A stretch of DNA of 64,000 bases from Pseudomonas sp. M47T1 (GCF_000263855.1 NZ_AJWX01000001.1:310001-374000), one strand, 5' to 3'. Positions 1 through 9,662 are shown, counted from the stretch's first letter. The notes: generated by a model from the letters alone, not told the origin. Program-made: numbers and translations.

Positions 1-1377
1 GAAGTTGTTGTCCATGGCGAACTGGCTAATGTCTTCGTCGACGTTGGTGCTCAGGCGGCCAACGTTGCCGGCGGCATCAACGGTATAACCGGGCAGCCCG
101 GGGATGTAGCTGTTGACGGTGATGGTCTGAAATTCCAGGTCCGTCTTGGTGTAACGAACATTCTGGTGGAACTGCCATACGTCATTGAAACGATGCTCGA
201 ACGCATAGCCCAGCGCGTAGTACGTGCGGTGGTAGTAATCGTAATTCGGGTCGCCCAAGTCTTTGTGATGAGAGATATCACCCAATGGCGAGCTGATCTT
301 GGTGCCCTGGATCGGCAGGAACTGGCTGGTCGCACCCGTTTCGTCGTGGGTGAACTGGCTGAGTAGGGTCAGCTTGGTGTCCGGGTCGATGTTCCAGGTC
401 AGGCTGGGGGCAATGTTGTAGCGCTTGTTGTCGATGTGGTCGATCTCGGTGCCACTGTCTCGCAGCACACCGCTGATGCCATAGAGGAACTTGCCCTCAT
501 CATCGATCTTGCCGGTGCTGGCGAAGTCAACCTGGCGCCAGTTGTCGCTGCCATATTGCAGCGATATTTCATGGCTGGCTTCATCGCTTGGGCGACGGCT
601 GACCATGTCCAGCAGGCCGCCAGGCGGCGTCTGGCCATAAAGCGACGAGGCCGGACCGCGCAGCAGGGCAATGCGATCAAGGTCCCAGGTTTCGATTTTC
701 GGCGTGGCGTAGACACCTTTAGGCAGGGGTAAACCATCAAGAAACTGAGTCGGCTCGAAACCGCGCACGCGCAGCCAGTCGTACCGCGTATCGCTGCCAT
801 AGCTGGCCGAGACGATGCCGGGCATGTACTTCACCGCGTCTTCCAGGGTCTGTACGCCACGGTCGTCCATCTGCTGGCGGGTGGCCACGGAGATGGAGCG
901 CGGTGCTTCCACCAGCGCAGTATCGGTCTTGGTCCCTGCCGCCGTGCGGGTCGCCAGGTAGCCGCTTACCGGGCCCCAGGCACTTTCGGAGTCGCTGGCC
1001 GCATTTACGTTGGTGTCGGGCAGCGCCAGTGTCCCTTCTGGCGTGGCGATCAACGTGAAAGTCCCGGCGCTGGTCTGCACCAGTTGCAGGCCGCTGCCGG
1101 CCAATGCCTGGCGCAGGGCGCCGGCAGCATCGAACTGGCCCGTTACCGGCGCGCTGGTCTTGCCCGCCACCAGGCCCGGCTCTACGGCCAGCACCAGGCC
1201 GGCACCGCTGGCGATCTGGTTCAGGGTGCTGGCCAGGGGCGCTGCCGCCAGGTTGTAGCTGCGCACCTGGGTGGCCTGTTCGGCGGCCTGTAGCGCAGTA
1301 CTGATCATGGGGACGGCAAGGGCAATGGCGACAGCCATGAGGCTGGGCCGGAGCAGGGATTCGAACGAGCGGGACAT
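1..1377 (-). CDS. TonB-dependent siderophore receptor with N-terminal signalling domain (3' end outside window)
   Basis: Outer-membrane receptor that would import a ferric siderophore using TonB energy and signal its presence to the adjacent FecR/sigma pair. The 459 visible codons run open to the window edge. Residues 1-31 are a signal peptide ending near LQA-A. Residues about 45-110 form the STN (secretin/TonB short N-terminal) signalling domain. A TonB-box-like stretch (TKTDTALVE) and a plug domain with the family motif LRGPASSLYGQ follow, then the start of the beta-barrel. ATG 1377 is preceded by CAGGAG. It lies 98 bp after fecR on the same strand, the usual order for a FecI-FecR-receptor unit. 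Hydroxamate-type (ferrichrome/ferrioxamine-like) ligands are plausible but the substrate cannot be read from this portion. Confidence 0.93.
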   Translation of the reverse strand, partial: MSRSFESLLRPSLMAVAIALAVPMISTALQAAEQATQVRSYNLAAAPLASTLNQIASGAGLVLAVEPGLVAGKTSAPVTGQFDAAGALRQALAGSGLQLVQTSAGTFTLIATPEGTLALPDTNVNAASDSESAWGPVSGYLATRTAAGTKTDTALVEAPRSISVATRQQMDDRGVQTLEDAVKYMPGIVSASYGSDTRYDWLRVRGFEPTQFLDGLPLPKGVYATPKIETWDLDRIALLRGPASSLYGQTPPGGLLDMVSRRPSDEASHEISLQYGSDNWRQVDFASTGKIDDEGKFLYGISGVLRDSGTEIDHIDNKRYNIAPSLTWNIDPDTKLTLLSQFTHDETGATSQFLPIQGTKISSPLGDISHHKDLGDPNYDYYHRTYYALGYAFEHRFNDVWQFHQNVRYTKTDLEFQTITVNSYIPGLPGYTVDAAGNVGRLSTNVDEDISQFAMDNNF

Positions 1378-1475
1378 GCGGCACTCCTGACAGGGAATAT
1401 TTCTCAATTGCCTCTGTGCCGGACGAGATTCGAAAAGTGATAGGGCTGATCGAAAATAATTTAGATTTAGATCCG

Positions 1476-2456
1476 CTACAGCTTCTGCGTGGTGGCGGGA
1501 CGCGCTTCCAGGGTGACCCACCAACGGGTGTGTTTTTGGATCTGGATCGGCAGGGTGGGCAGCAGGGCGCGCAGGGCCAGGTCGGTATCGTTGAGCGGGA
1601 AGCTGCCGGTGATACGCAGGTCGGCCACCTTGGCGCTGACGCCCAGGTGGCCCGGGCGGTAGCGCGACAGCTCTTGCGCCAAGTCGCCCAGGCGAGCGTT
1701 ATCCACCACCAGCATGCCGCGGGTCCAGGCGTCAGCGCCGGGGTTCAGGGCCACCGCTTCGCTGAGGGCATCGCGTTGCATCAGCATTTGCTGCCCTTCG
1801 TGCAGCACGATCTCGCCGGGGAGTTCACGGGCGTGGGCGGCCACGGCCGACTTCAGCACGCCCAGGCGCGTGCCGTGTTCTTCACGACGCACCAGGAAGC
1901 GCGTGCCCAGAGCCCGCAGGCGGCCATCGCGGGTTTCGACGATGAACGGCCGCTGCTCGCCGGCAGGGTGGCCGGTTTGCACCATGATCTCGCCTTCGCG
2001 CAGCACAATCAGGCGCTGGTCCTGGTCGAAACGCACGTCGATGGCGCTGTGGGTATTGAGTTCCACCTGGGTGCCGTCGGCCAGGGTCAAGGTGCGCTGT
2101 TCGCCGGTGGCGGTGCGCTGGTCAGCCAGCCAGTAGCCCACAGGCAACCACTGCTTCACGCCGAACGAGGCCAGGCCCAGCACCAGCACCACGCTGGCCA
2201 GGCCGCTGCCCAGTTTGCGCACGCGCTTGCGCGCCTGTTCGGCACTGCTGAGCAGCGCCTTGCGCCCGGCGGCCGGGGCCACGCGCAAGCGCTGGTCGAG
2301 CATGCCCAGTTGCTGCCAGGCACGCGCGTGTTCTTCATCGGCGGCATGCCAGCGGGCGAATTCGTCCTGCTGGGCCGCACTGCTGCCGTCCAATGCCAGT
2401 TGCCACTGGATGGCGGCGTCCAGTACCCGTGCGCAAACCGGGCCAGTGGGGCTCAT
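1476..2456 (-). CDS. FecR-family anti-sigma factor
   Basis: Inner-membrane regulator that holds the neighbouring ECF sigma factor and releases it when the receptor STN domain signals. The 326 residues contain an N-terminal cytoplasmic DUF4880 region with the typical W18 (AIQWQLALDG), one membrane segment at about 83-100, and a periplasmic FecR domain (GEQRTLTLADGTQVELN). The C-terminal region has SFPLNDTDLALRAL, expected for DUF4974. ATG 2456 overlaps the sigma-factor stop (ATGA), so translation is coupled; an in-frame start 10 codons upstream lies inside the sigma gene and is less likely. The receptor follows 98 bp downstream. Confidence 0.93.
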   Translation of the reverse strand: MSPTGPVCARVLDAAIQWQLALDGSSAAQQDEFARWHAADEEHARAWQQLGMLDQRLRVAPAAGRKALLSSAEQARKRVRKLGSGLASVVLVLGLASFGVKQWLPVGYWLADQRTATGEQRTLTLADGTQVELNTHSAIDVRFDQDQRLIVLREGEIMVQTGHPAGEQRPFIVETRDGRLRALGTRFLVRREEHGTRLGVLKSAVAAHARELPGEIVLHEGQQMLMQRDALSEAVALNPGADAWTRGMLVVDNARLGDLAQELSRYRPGHLGVSAKVADLRITGSFPLNDTDLALRALLPTLPIQIQKHTRWWVTLEARPATTQKL

Positions 2457-2989
2457 GTCGGCTCCCCGTACAAGGCGATGTAGCACTGGCGGATGCCCTG
2501 GGCCAGGTATTGCCGTACCCGCGGCACTGATACACCCAGGCGCTCGGCGATGTCGGCGTGGCCCAGGCCTTCCAGGCGGTTGAGCAGGAAGGCCGAGCGC
2601 GCCTTGCTCGACAGCTTGGCGAGCATGTGGTCGATGGCTTGCAGGTCTGCGAGGATCAGTTGCTGTTCTTCGGGGGAAGGTTGTTCGGCTTCCGGGATCA
2701 GCATGAGTTCAGCCAGATAGGCCTGTTCCAGTGCGGCGCGGCGGAAATGGTCGAACAGCAGCCCTTTGGCGATGGCGGCCAGAAATGCCCGTGGCTGGCG
2801 CGGTGCGCTGAGCTGTTCGCGGCCCAGCAGGCGCACGAAGGTGTCTTGGCTGAGGTCTTCGGCGCGTTGTGCGCAGGCGATGTTGCGCCTCAGCCAGGCA
2901 AGCAGCCAGGCGCGGTGGTCGCGGTACAACGCACCCACCAACTCACCATGAGGGCTTTGGGCTGACGACAAGACGTTCCCCGAATGCAA
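2453..2989 (-). CDS. ECF sigma factor, FecI/iron-starvation type
   Basis: Directs RNA polymerase to the linked siderophore-receptor promoter. The 178 residues have sigma-70 region 2 near the N-terminus (LYRDHRAWLLAWLRRN, AEDLSQDTFVRLL) and region 4 near the C-terminus with helix-turn-helix HADIAERLGVSVPRVRQYL. There is no third domain, as in ECF factors. The final codons overlap fecR (ATGA). An AT-rich Fur-box-like sequence lies directly upstream of the start, which fits induction on iron limitation. Family and partner assignment are firm; the cognate siderophore is unknown. Confidence 0.93.
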   Translation of the reverse strand: MHSGNVLSSAQSPHGELVGALYRDHRAWLLAWLRRNIACAQRAEDLSQDTFVRLLGREQLSAPRQPRAFLAAIAKGLLFDHFRRAALEQAYLAELMLIPEAEQPSPEEQQLILADLQAIDHMLAKLSSKARSAFLLNRLEGLGHADIAERLGVSVPRVRQYLAQGIRQCYIALYGEPT

Positions 2990-2997
2990 GTGTTCAA

Positions 2998-3019
2998 ACT
3001 AACGAGAATTATTCGCGAT
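2998..3019 (-). promoter_or_regulatory. Probable Fur box upstream of the ECF sigma gene
   Basis: On the minus strand this reads GCGAATAATTCTCGTTAG, about 10-30 bp before the sigma-factor ATG. It resembles the degenerate Fur boxes seen ahead of Pseudomonas iron-starvation sigma genes, including the AATAATTCTC core. The match to the 19-bp consensus is partial; position and gene type add most of the support. Confidence 0.5.
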
Positions 3020-3166
3020 TGTGTCAGGGATGATGTCGTAGTGCAATTGGCGTTCGTCGGTGGAAATGGTTCGCCTGGCCCGTCTGTGTGGGCGGTATCT
3101 CTGGAACACTGCGGTGAGGCCTTCGCGGACACGCTCCGCTCCTACAGCGACGCAGGCGGCGCGGTA

Positions 3167-3874
3167 TTACAGGCCAGGCATGGCCTGCCGTCGCCGCCAC
3201 TGGCTCAGCCGCTCCAGCAACAGCCCGGGGCTGTCCAGCCCCAGCCGCTGGGCCTGGCTGAACAGAATCAACAGCAGTTGCGCGGTGACAAACGCATCGG
3301 CGCTGGCGTTGTGACGTTCGTCCACCTGCAGACCGAACTGGGCAATCCAACCGTCCAGCGAGGCTTCGCGCACGACTTTCTGCGGGTTGAGCAGGGGTGC
3401 CAGTTCGGCCACGTCGATAAACTCATGTTGCAAGCGGTACCCCAGGGTGTCCTTCAGGGCACGGCCCAGCATGCGCTGGTCGAACGGCGCGTGGAACGCC
3501 AGCACCGGGCTGTCGCCGACAAACTCCATAAAGTCCAGCAGGCCCTCCACCGGGTCGCAGCCGGCGGCGATGGCGTCCGGCCCCAGGCCGTGCAGCAACA
3601 CACTGGGCCCGGGCTTGTGCCCAGGGCGTTGCAGGGTGCATTCGAACTGCTGGGACAGGTCGATGGCGCCGTCCTCGATCACCACGGCGCCGATGGACAG
3701 CACCTGGTCCCGGTTGACATTCAGGCCCGTGGTTTCCAGGTCCAGCACCACCCAACGTTGGGTGCGCAGGCTGCCGGGGGCCAAGGCTGCGGGGCCGCCC
3801 AGGCGTTGCAGGGCCAGTTGTTGCGCGGGGTTGAGGGTAGGGCTGGGGGCGCGCAGCCAGGCAAACAGGCTCAC
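3167..3874 (-). CDS. 3'-5' exonuclease, DnaQ/DEDDh family
   Basis: Predicted metal-dependent 3'-5' exonuclease of the DNA polymerase III epsilon-like superfamily. All five DEDDh residues are visible: D45 and E47 (VLDLETTG), D132 (AFHAPFD), H188 and D193 (HNASAD). At 235 residues it is a stand-alone nuclease domain with a short N-terminal extension and no polymerase or helicase module. Its start overlaps the 3' end of the DUF294 gene by 4 nt (3871-3874), so the two are co-transcribed and coupled. The same pair is common in Pseudomonas; the in vivo substrate is not established from sequence. Confidence 0.9.
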   Translation of the reverse strand: MSLFAWLRAPSPTLNPAQQLALQRLGGPAALAPGSLRTQRWVVLDLETTGLNVNRDQVLSIGAVVIEDGAIDLSQQFECTLQRPGHKPGPSVLLHGLGPDAIAAGCDPVEGLLDFMEFVGDSPVLAFHAPFDQRMLGRALKDTLGYRLQHEFIDVAELAPLLNPQKVVREASLDGWIAQFGLQVDERHNASADAFVTAQLLLILFSQAQRLGLDSPGLLLERLSQWRRRQAMPGL

Positions 3875-5853
3875 AGCTGGTACCTCAGCGTCAGGCTGCC
3901 TTGCAGGCGTTGTGCCTGGCGCAGTGATTCGCGCAGGATGCGCCGGTCCAGGTCATTGAGGCTGTCGGGGTCCAGGCGGTTGGACCAGGGCTGGTTGTCG
4001 CGGGTCTGACGCTGGTGTTGCTGCATGCGAGTTTGCTGAATGAAGTGATAGGCCTCCTCGTATGCAGCGCCATCCAGCTTGTCGATAACCTCCCTGGCCA
4101 CCAGTTGGCGCAGGCGTTGCACGGTGTTGGTGGCCTCGACGCCATTGGCCAGGGCCAGCAGTCGTGCACCGTCGACGAAGGGGGTCAGGCCCTGGGCCTT
4201 GAGGTCCAGGGTGCCCGCCTTGTCGGTGCCCTTGCGGCTCAGCACGAATTCCCGGAAGCGTCCCACTGGCGGCCGCTGGCGCAGGGCGTTGTCTGCCAGC
4301 AAGCGCTGGAACAGACGGTTGTCGGCCACCTGCTCCAGCACCTGGCGGCGCAGTTGTGCGCAGCCCTGTTCGTCGCCCCACACCACGCGCAAGTCGAAAT
4401 AGATGTTGGAACCCAGCAGGCTTTCCGGCGTGGCCTCGCGCACGAAGGTCGCGAAGCGCCGTGACCACTCGGCACGTGACAGGCACAGCTCGGGGTTGCC
4501 GGCCATGATGTTGCCGGTGCAAATGGCAAACCCGCACTGGGCCAGGTTGAGGTTTATCTGGTGGGCAATGGGCAGCAGCTTGCCGCGTATCTCGGCGGCG
4601 TGGGCCGCGTCCCGGGCTTCGAACAGAATGCCGTTGTCCTGGTCGGTGAACAGCGTTTGTTCCTGGCGCCCCTCGCTGCCGAAGCACAACCAGCTGAAGG
4701 GCACGCCGGGGTCGCCCTTGTCGCGCAGCACCAGCTCGATCACCCGGCACACGGTGTGGTCATTGAGTAGGGTAATGATGTGGGTGATCTGCGTGGACGA
4801 GGCGCCATGGGCGAGCATGCGTTCAACCAACTGGCTGATGTCGCCGCGCAGGCTGACCAGTTGCTCCAGGCGCGACGCGTTGCGAATGGTGCGGGCCAGG
4901 TGCACCAAATCCACCCGTTGCAGCGAGAACAGGTCGCGCTCGGACACCACGCCGCACAGGCGCCCGTCCCGCACCAGGCAGACGTGGGCGATATGCCGCT
5001 CGGTCATGGCAATGGCCGCATCGAAGGCACTGGCGTCGGGGCTGAGGTAGAAGGGCTTGGCAATCATGTGGCGGCCGATGGGCTGATTGAAATCAGCATC
5101 GATATTGGCTACCACCTGGCGCAGGTCGCGCAGGGTGAAAATGCCCTGCGGATAACGGTGCTCGTCGACAATCACGATACTGCCTACCTGCTGTTCATGC
5201 ATCAGGCCCACGGCCTCGCGCAAGGGCATGTCGGCATCGCAGGTGACCGGGTGGCGCATGGCCAATTCGCCCAGGCGGGTATTGAGGGAATACTGAGTGC
5301 CCAGGGTTTCGGCTGCGCGGCGTTGCACTTGCAGGTTGACCTGATCGAGCAGGCTGCTGACGCCACGCAAGGCGAAGTCGCGAAAGGGCGCCGACAGGGC
5401 AAACAGCTTGATGAAGGCGACCTTGTGCAATTGCAGGCAGAAGGTGTCCTGGGCCGCCAAGTGCTCGGTGCGCGTGGCCCGCTCGCCCAACAGGGCTGCC
5501 AGGGGGAAGCATTCGCCGGTGGTGATTTCGAAGGTAGTCTCGGTGCCGCGTTTCGACGTGTGCGCACGCTCGCCCACTACTTGCCCCTGCTTGACCACGT
5601 AGAAGTGTTCCACCGGCCCGTCGGCAGGCTTGATGATGCTCTCGCCGGCGGCGTAGAAACGCAGTTGGCATTGCTCTACCAGGTAGGCCAGGTGAGCCTG
5701 GTCCATCTGGTTGAAAGGCGCATGGCGCTGCAGGAATTGCAGGGTTCCCTGGATGTTCTGCAGCACTGCTGTCTTGCCCGCCAGGGCATAGGCGTCGGGT
5801 TTACTCATGTCCATGACCGCATTGTTCTTATCGTTCAACATGGTCGGCTTCAT
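3871..5853 (-). CDS. Cyclic-nucleotide-binding/CBS/DUF294 putative nucleotidyltransferase
   Basis: Cytoplasmic multi-domain protein of 660 residues. It has a cNMP-binding-like domain at about 45-160, two CBS repeats at about 205-325 (MHEQQVGSIVIVD; MTERHIAHVCLV), then DUF294 with the nucleotidyltransferase motif GSEGRQEQTLFTDQDN, and a DUF294 C-terminal helical domain. It resembles proteins thought to modify a partner in response to nucleotides, as GlnD does, but no substrate is known. The start is uncertain: Met1 at 5853, Met5 and two further Met codons within 16 residues are all possible and none has a strong ribosome site. The exonuclease overlaps its end; the receiver gene at 6024 is divergent. 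Confidence 0.85.
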   Translation of the reverse strand: MKPTMLNDKNNAVMDMSKPDAYALAGKTAVLQNIQGTLQFLQRHAPFNQMDQAHLAYLVEQCQLRFYAAGESIIKPADGPVEHFYVVKQGQVVGERAHTSKRGTETTFEITTGECFPLAALLGERATRTEHLAAQDTFCLQLHKVAFIKLFALSAPFRDFALRGVSSLLDQVNLQVQRRAAETLGTQYSLNTRLGELAMRHPVTCDADMPLREAVGLMHEQQVGSIVIVDEHRYPQGIFTLRDLRQVVANIDADFNQPIGRHMIAKPFYLSPDASAFDAAIAMTERHIAHVCLVRDGRLCGVVSERDLFSLQRVDLVHLARTIRNASRLEQLVSLRGDISQLVERMLAHGASSTQITHIITLLNDHTVCRVIELVLRDKGDPGVPFSWLCFGSEGRQEQTLFTDQDNGILFEARDAAHAAEIRGKLLPIAHQINLNLAQCGFAICTGNIMAGNPELCLSRAEWSRRFATFVREATPESLLGSNIYFDLRVVWGDEQGCAQLRRQVLEQVADNRLFQRLLADNALRQRPPVGRFREFVLSRKGTDKAGTLDLKAQGLTPFVDGARLLALANGVEATNTVQRLRQLVAREVIDKLDGAAYEEAYHFIQQTRMQQHQRQTRDNQPWSNRLDPDSLNDLDRRILRESLRQAQRLQGSLTLRYQL

Positions 5854-6023
5854 GGGCGGTGGATCACATTGGACGTAAGTCTAAAAAAAATGCTTCAACT
5901 GCGTCGTATTCCTAGACATCATGCTGCTCTTCACGTGATGACCCGACGAAGTGCACAGGTAAAACCACTGGTCTGCGGTCTCAACCAGGTGGTGCATCTG
6001 GTTTTCCCTATGATGAGAGGCGT

Positions 6024-6467
6024 ATGTCCGATCACGATATTTTGAGCGATGCCGAGCGCGAGGCACTCAGTGCTGTCATGCAAGTGCCGGATCTGCCCCC
6101 ACAGCAGGCTTTGATCGTCGACGACGATCAGGCATCGCGTGACCTGCTGGCTGAGATTCTCAGCTTGCAGGGTATCCCCTGCGTTACTGCCGCAAGCGCT
6201 GTCGAGGCGTTGAAACTGCTTGCCTCCAATAAATCCATCGGCCTGTTGGTGACGGACCTGCGGATGGCGCCGGACACCGGCCTGGACCTGATTCGCAAGG
6301 TGCGTGAATCCGATCGCGCGGCGCTGTCGATCATCATCATGTCGGGGGATGCGGGGGTGAAGGATGCGATTGCCGCCATGCACCTGAGCGTGGTGGATTT
6401 CCTGCTCAAGCCCATCGATAGCCAGCACTTGGCCCGGTTGGCCAAGAAGGAGCTCGGCCTGGAGTAA
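6024..6467 (+). CDS. Single-domain response regulator (receiver only)
   Basis: A 147-residue protein with one CheY-like receiver domain after a 27-residue N-terminal extension and no output domain. Key residues are D33-D35 (acidic pocket), D78 (phospho-acceptor in LLVTDLRMAPDTG), S107 (MSGD) and K129 (LLKPID), all intact. It would accept phosphate from an unlinked histidine kinase and act by protein contact. GAGAGGCG lies just upstream of ATG 6024. It is divergent from the cNMP/CBS/DUF294 gene over 170 bp, so the two may share a control region, but no kinase gene lies nearby. Confidence 0.9.
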   Translation: MSDHDILSDAEREALSAVMQVPDLPPQQALIVDDDQASRDLLAEILSLQGIPCVTAASAVEALKLLASNKSIGLLVTDLRMAPDTGLDLIRKVRESDRAALSIIIMSGDAGVKDAIAAMHLSVVDFLLKPIDSQHLARLAKKELGLE

Positions 6468-6472
6468 ACAAC

Positions 6473-6546
6473 GTGGGAGCTGGCTTGCCAGCGAGCTTTT
6501 CAGGGTTGCGGTGCGCCCAAAAACTCGCCGGCAAGCCAGCTCCCAC
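6473..6546. repeat. REP-like inverted repeat pair (family A)
   Basis: A perfect 17-bp inverted repeat, GTGGGAGCTGGCTTGCC at 6473-6489 and its complement at 6530-6546. It lies between the convergent receiver and malate synthase genes and could fold as a long hairpin that ends both transcripts. Related copies occur at 18518, 24425 and 59101. Confidence 0.85.
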
Positions 6547-6557
6547 GGTCAGCTTGG

Positions 6558-8735
6558 TTACAGCCCGTTGCGGGCCTTGAACTCACGACGTTTGCGATGC
6601 AATACCGGCTCGGTGTAGCCGTTGGGCTGCTTTGCGCCCTCGATCACCAGTTCCACCGCTGCCTGGAAGGCGATATTGCTATCGAAGTCCGGTGCCAGTG
6701 GGCGGTACAGCGGGTCGTTGGCATTCTGGCGATCCACCACCGGTGCCATGCGCTTCAGGCTTTCCAGAACCTGCGCCTGGCTGGCAATGCCATGACGCAG
6801 CCAGTTGGCCAGCAGCTGGCTGGAAATGCGCAGGGTGGCGCGGTCTTCCATCAGGCCCACGTCGTGGATGTCCGGCACTTTCGAGCAACCCACGCCCTGG
6901 TCTACCCAACGTACCACGTAACCGAGAATGCCTTGGCTGTTGTTGTCCAGTTCGTTCTGGATTTCCTCGGCCGACCAGTTGGTGTGCTTGGCCAGCGGGA
7001 TGGTCAGGATGTCGTCCACCGATGCAGGAGCACGCTTGGCCAGTTCAGCCTGGCGGGCGAACACGTCCACCTTGTGATAGTGCAGGGCGTGTAGCGCAGC
7101 CGCGGTAGGCGACGGCACCCAGGCGGTGTTGGCGCCTGCCAGCGGGTGGGCGATCTTCTGCTCCAGCATGGCGGCCATCAGGTCAGGCATGGCCCACATG
7201 CCCTTGCCGATTTGCGCACGACCTTGCAGGCCGGTCTTCAGGCCGATGTCGACGTTGGAGTTCTCGTAGGCACCAATCCATTTTTCGGCTTTCATGACAG
7301 CCTTGCGCACTACGGCGCCGGCTTCCATGGACGTGTGGATCTCGTCGCCGGTGCGGTCCAGGAAGCCGGTGTTGATGAACACCACGCGCTCGCTGGCCGC
7401 CTTGATGCAGGCCTTGAGGTTCACCGTGGTACGGCGTTCCTCGTCCATGATGCCGACCTTGAGGGTGTTGCGCGGCAGGGCCAGGACTTCTTCGATGCGG
7501 CCGAACAGCTCGTTGGTAAACGCGGCTTCTTCGGGGCCGTGCATTTTCGGCTTGACGATGTATACCGAGCCGGTGCGGCTGTTCTTGCGGCTGTTGTTGC
7601 CGTTCAGGCTGTGCGTGGCGGCAAGGCTTGTGACCAGGCCGTCGAGAATACCTTCGGGCACTTCGTTGCCCTGGGCATCGACGATGGCATCGATGGTCAT
7701 CAGGTGGCCCACGTTGCGCACGAACAGCAGCGAACGGCCGTGCAGGCTGACTTCGCCGCCGTCCGCCGCGCTGTAGTGACGGTCGGCGTTCATGGTGCGA
7801 GTGAAGGTAGTGCCCGCCTTGGCCACTTCTTCAGCCAGGTCGCCTTTCATCAAGCCCAGCCAGTTGCGGTAGATCACCACCTTGTCGTCGGCGTCCACGG
7901 CGGCAACCGAGTCTTCGCAGTCCATGATGGTGGTCAGGGCCGCTTCCATCAGCAGGTCCTTCACACCGGCGGCGTCGGTCTGGCCGACCGGGCTCTGGGC
8001 GTCAATCTGGATTTCGAAGTGCAGGCCGTTGTTCTTCAGCAGTACGGAGGTGGGCGCGCTGGCGTCGCCCTGGTAGCCGATCAGCTGGGCATCGTCGCGC
8101 AGGCCGGTGTTGCTGCCGCCCTTGAGGGTGATCACCAGCTTGCCGTCGACGATCTTGTAGGCGGTGGAGTCCACGTGAGAGCCGGCAGCCAAAGGCGTGG
8201 CTTCATCGAGGAAGGCGCGGGCGAAGGCAATCACCTTGTCGCCACGGACCTTGTTGTAGCCCTTGCCTTTCTCGGCGCCGCCTTCTTCGCTGATGGCGTC
8301 GGTGCCGTACAGCGCGTCATACAGCGAGCCCCAGCGGGCGTTGGAGGCGTTGAGGGCAAAGCGGGCGTTCATGACCGGCACCACCAGTTGCGGGCCTGCC
8401 ATACGAGCAATTTCATCGTCGACGTTTTGCGTCGTGGCCTGGAAGTCCGCCGCTTCTGGCAGCAGATAACCGATTTCCTGCAGGAAGGCCTTGTAAGCCG
8501 GGGCGTCGTGCGCCTGGCCCTGGCGTGCCTGGTGCCAGCCATCGATCCTGGCTTGCAGGTCATCACGTTTGGCCAGTAGCGCTTTGTTCTTTGGAGCGAG
8601 GTCGTTGATGATCTTTTCCGCCCCGACCCAGAACTGATCGGCGTTGAGGCCGGTTCCGGGAATGGCTTCGTTGTTCACGAAGTCGAACAGGACTTTGGCG
8701 ACCTGAAGGCCACCGACTTGAACGTGTTCAGTCAT
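6558..8735 (-). CDS. glcB: Malate synthase G
   Basis: Condenses glyoxylate with acetyl-CoA to malate in the glyoxylate pathway; cytoplasmic. The 725 residues match the long G isoform (E. coli GlcB is 723). Family stretches are clear across the protein, for example [17 protein letters not shown], the [18 protein letters not shown] region, and [20 protein letters not shown] 8735 is chosen because GAGG lies just before it; the GTG four codons upstream is part of that ribosome site. No glc operon partners are adjacent, so it is expressed alone. A 7-bp inverted repeat about 170-200 bp upstream is a candidate operator. Confidence 0.97.
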   Translation of the reverse strand: MTEHVQVGGLQVAKVLFDFVNNEAIPGTGLNADQFWVGAEKIINDLAPKNKALLAKRDDLQARIDGWHQARQGQAHDAPAYKAFLQEIGYLLPEAADFQATTQNVDDEIARMAGPQLVVPVMNARFALNASNARWGSLYDALYGTDAISEEGGAEKGKGYNKVRGDKVIAFARAFLDEATPLAAGSHVDSTAYKIVDGKLVITLKGGSNTGLRDDAQLIGYQGDASAPTSVLLKNNGLHFEIQIDAQSPVGQTDAAGVKDLLMEAALTTIMDCEDSVAAVDADDKVVIYRNWLGLMKGDLAEEVAKAGTTFTRTMNADRHYSAADGGEVSLHGRSLLFVRNVGHLMTIDAIVDAQGNEVPEGILDGLVTSLAATHSLNGNNSRKNSRTGSVYIVKPKMHGPEEAAFTNELFGRIEEVLALPRNTLKVGIMDEERRTTVNLKACIKAASERVVFINTGFLDRTGDEIHTSMEAGAVVRKAVMKAEKWIGAYENSNVDIGLKTGLQGRAQIGKGMWAMPDLMAAMLEQKIAHPLAGANTAWVPSPTAAALHALHYHKVDVFARQAELAKRAPASVDDILTIPLAKHTNWSAEEIQNELDNNSQGILGYVVRWVDQGVGCSKVPDIHDVGLMEDRATLRISSQLLANWLRHGIASQAQVLESLKRMAPVVDRQNANDPLYRPLAPDFDSNIAFQAAVELVIEGAKQPNGYTEPVLHRKRREFKARNGL

Positions 8736-9143
8736 TGCTTGCCTCACTCTGCTCAGCTATTCAGCTCTTGTATTAAAGCCTGTAGCGCTTCTCTAAATAC
8801 GTTGCCAGAACGTGCCCTGACGGGCGGCTGGGCGGGCCCGCAGGCGCATGCCAGCAGGCTTGACGTATTTTCACAGGCGCCTCGGCAGACATCGATCCAA
8901 CATTATGTAGTCCGCGCTGCGGCATACTACATGATGATTTGCGGTTGTGAAAATCAGACTAAATACGTCGATCTGCGACCGTTTTTGGACTACCGGTCAC
9001 ACTACGAATCGTATGTTCTCAAAACTTTGGGCAATTGTTCCAGATAAATCTAAAAACCGTACACAGCTTTTAGTCTTATCTGCTACCGCACGTCGCGCCG
9101 GGGCTGCCTATACTCAATCGACCCACAACGAGAGGTTGGCAGC
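8736..9143. other. 408-bp divergent intergenic region between glcB and the GcvR-like gene
   Basis: No coding frame here is convincing. It contains an inverted repeat (8905-8932) and a -10-like TATACT at 9109-9114 ahead of the plus-strand gene; no good -35 accompanies it. The 3' part (about 8930-9080) is AT-richer than its neighbours, as expected of a promoter region. Confidence 0.5.
8905..8932. promoter_or_regulatory. Inverted repeat ATGTAGT-N14-ACTACAT, candidate operator
   Basis: Perfect 7-bp arms at 8905-8911 and 8926-8932, centres 21 bp apart, in the divergent region upstream of glcB. The spacing fits a dimeric regulator binding two successive major grooves. The regulator is unknown. Confidence 0.4.
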
Positions 9144-9662
9144 GTGGACCATTTAGTATTGACGGTTTTTGCCCCGGACAAGCCCGGCCAGGTCGAACGG
9201 ATCGCCCAGTGCGTGGCCGACCACAATGGCAACTGGCTGGAAAGCCGCATGTCGCGCATGGCCGGGCAGTTTGCCGGGATATTGCGGGTAGCGGTGCCGG
9301 CAGAGAATTACGACGAGCTGGTGGATGCCTTGATGGCATTGTCGGCCCGGGGCATTCGTGTGCTGATCGCCGAAACCGGCGTGGAGCAGAGCTGCACCTG
9401 GAAGCCCATTGCCATGGAGCTGGTGGGCAATGACCGTCCCGGTATCGTCCGTGACATTACCCGGCTGCTGGCCGAGCAGGGGGTCAACGTCGAGCGACTG
9501 GTGACCGAGGTGCGCCCGGCACCCATGAGCAGTGAACCGCTGTTTCATGCCGAAGCGGTGCTGGGGTTGCCGCTGACGTTGTCGATGGATCAGTTGCAAG
9601 GGCGGCTTGAGGCCCTGGCCGACGATTTGATGGTAGAGCTGGTGCTGCGCTCGGAGCCATGA
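9144..9662 (+). CDS. GcvR-like double ACT-domain protein
   Basis: A 172-residue protein with two ACT domains, at about 4-75 (LVLTVFAPDKPGQVERIAQCV) and 90-170 (MELVGNDRPGIVRDITRLL). It matches the GcvR family, whose E. coli member antagonises GcvA at the glycine cleavage operon. There is no DNA-binding domain, so any regulation would be through protein contact or ligand sensing. The start is GTG 9144, preceded by GAGAGG. No gcv genes are present in this window, so the link to glycine metabolism rests on family similarity only. Confidence 0.8.
   Translation: MDHLVLTVFAPDKPGQVERIAQCVADHNGNWLESRMSRMAGQFAGILRVAVPAENYDELVDALMALSARGIRVLIAETGVEQSCTWKPIAMELVGNDRPGIVRDITRLLAEQGVNVERLVTEVRPAPMSSEPLFHAEAVLGLPLTLSMDQLQGRLEALADDLMVELVLRSEP

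Noticed and set aside
1416..2483. 355-codon plus-strand frame opposite fecR
   Set aside because: Antisense to a recognisable FecR protein and without family similarity.
7146..8579. Long 477-codon open frame on the plus strand opposite glcB
   Set aside because: It mirrors the high-GC malate synthase gene, has no family features and no ribosome site; a typical antisense shadow.
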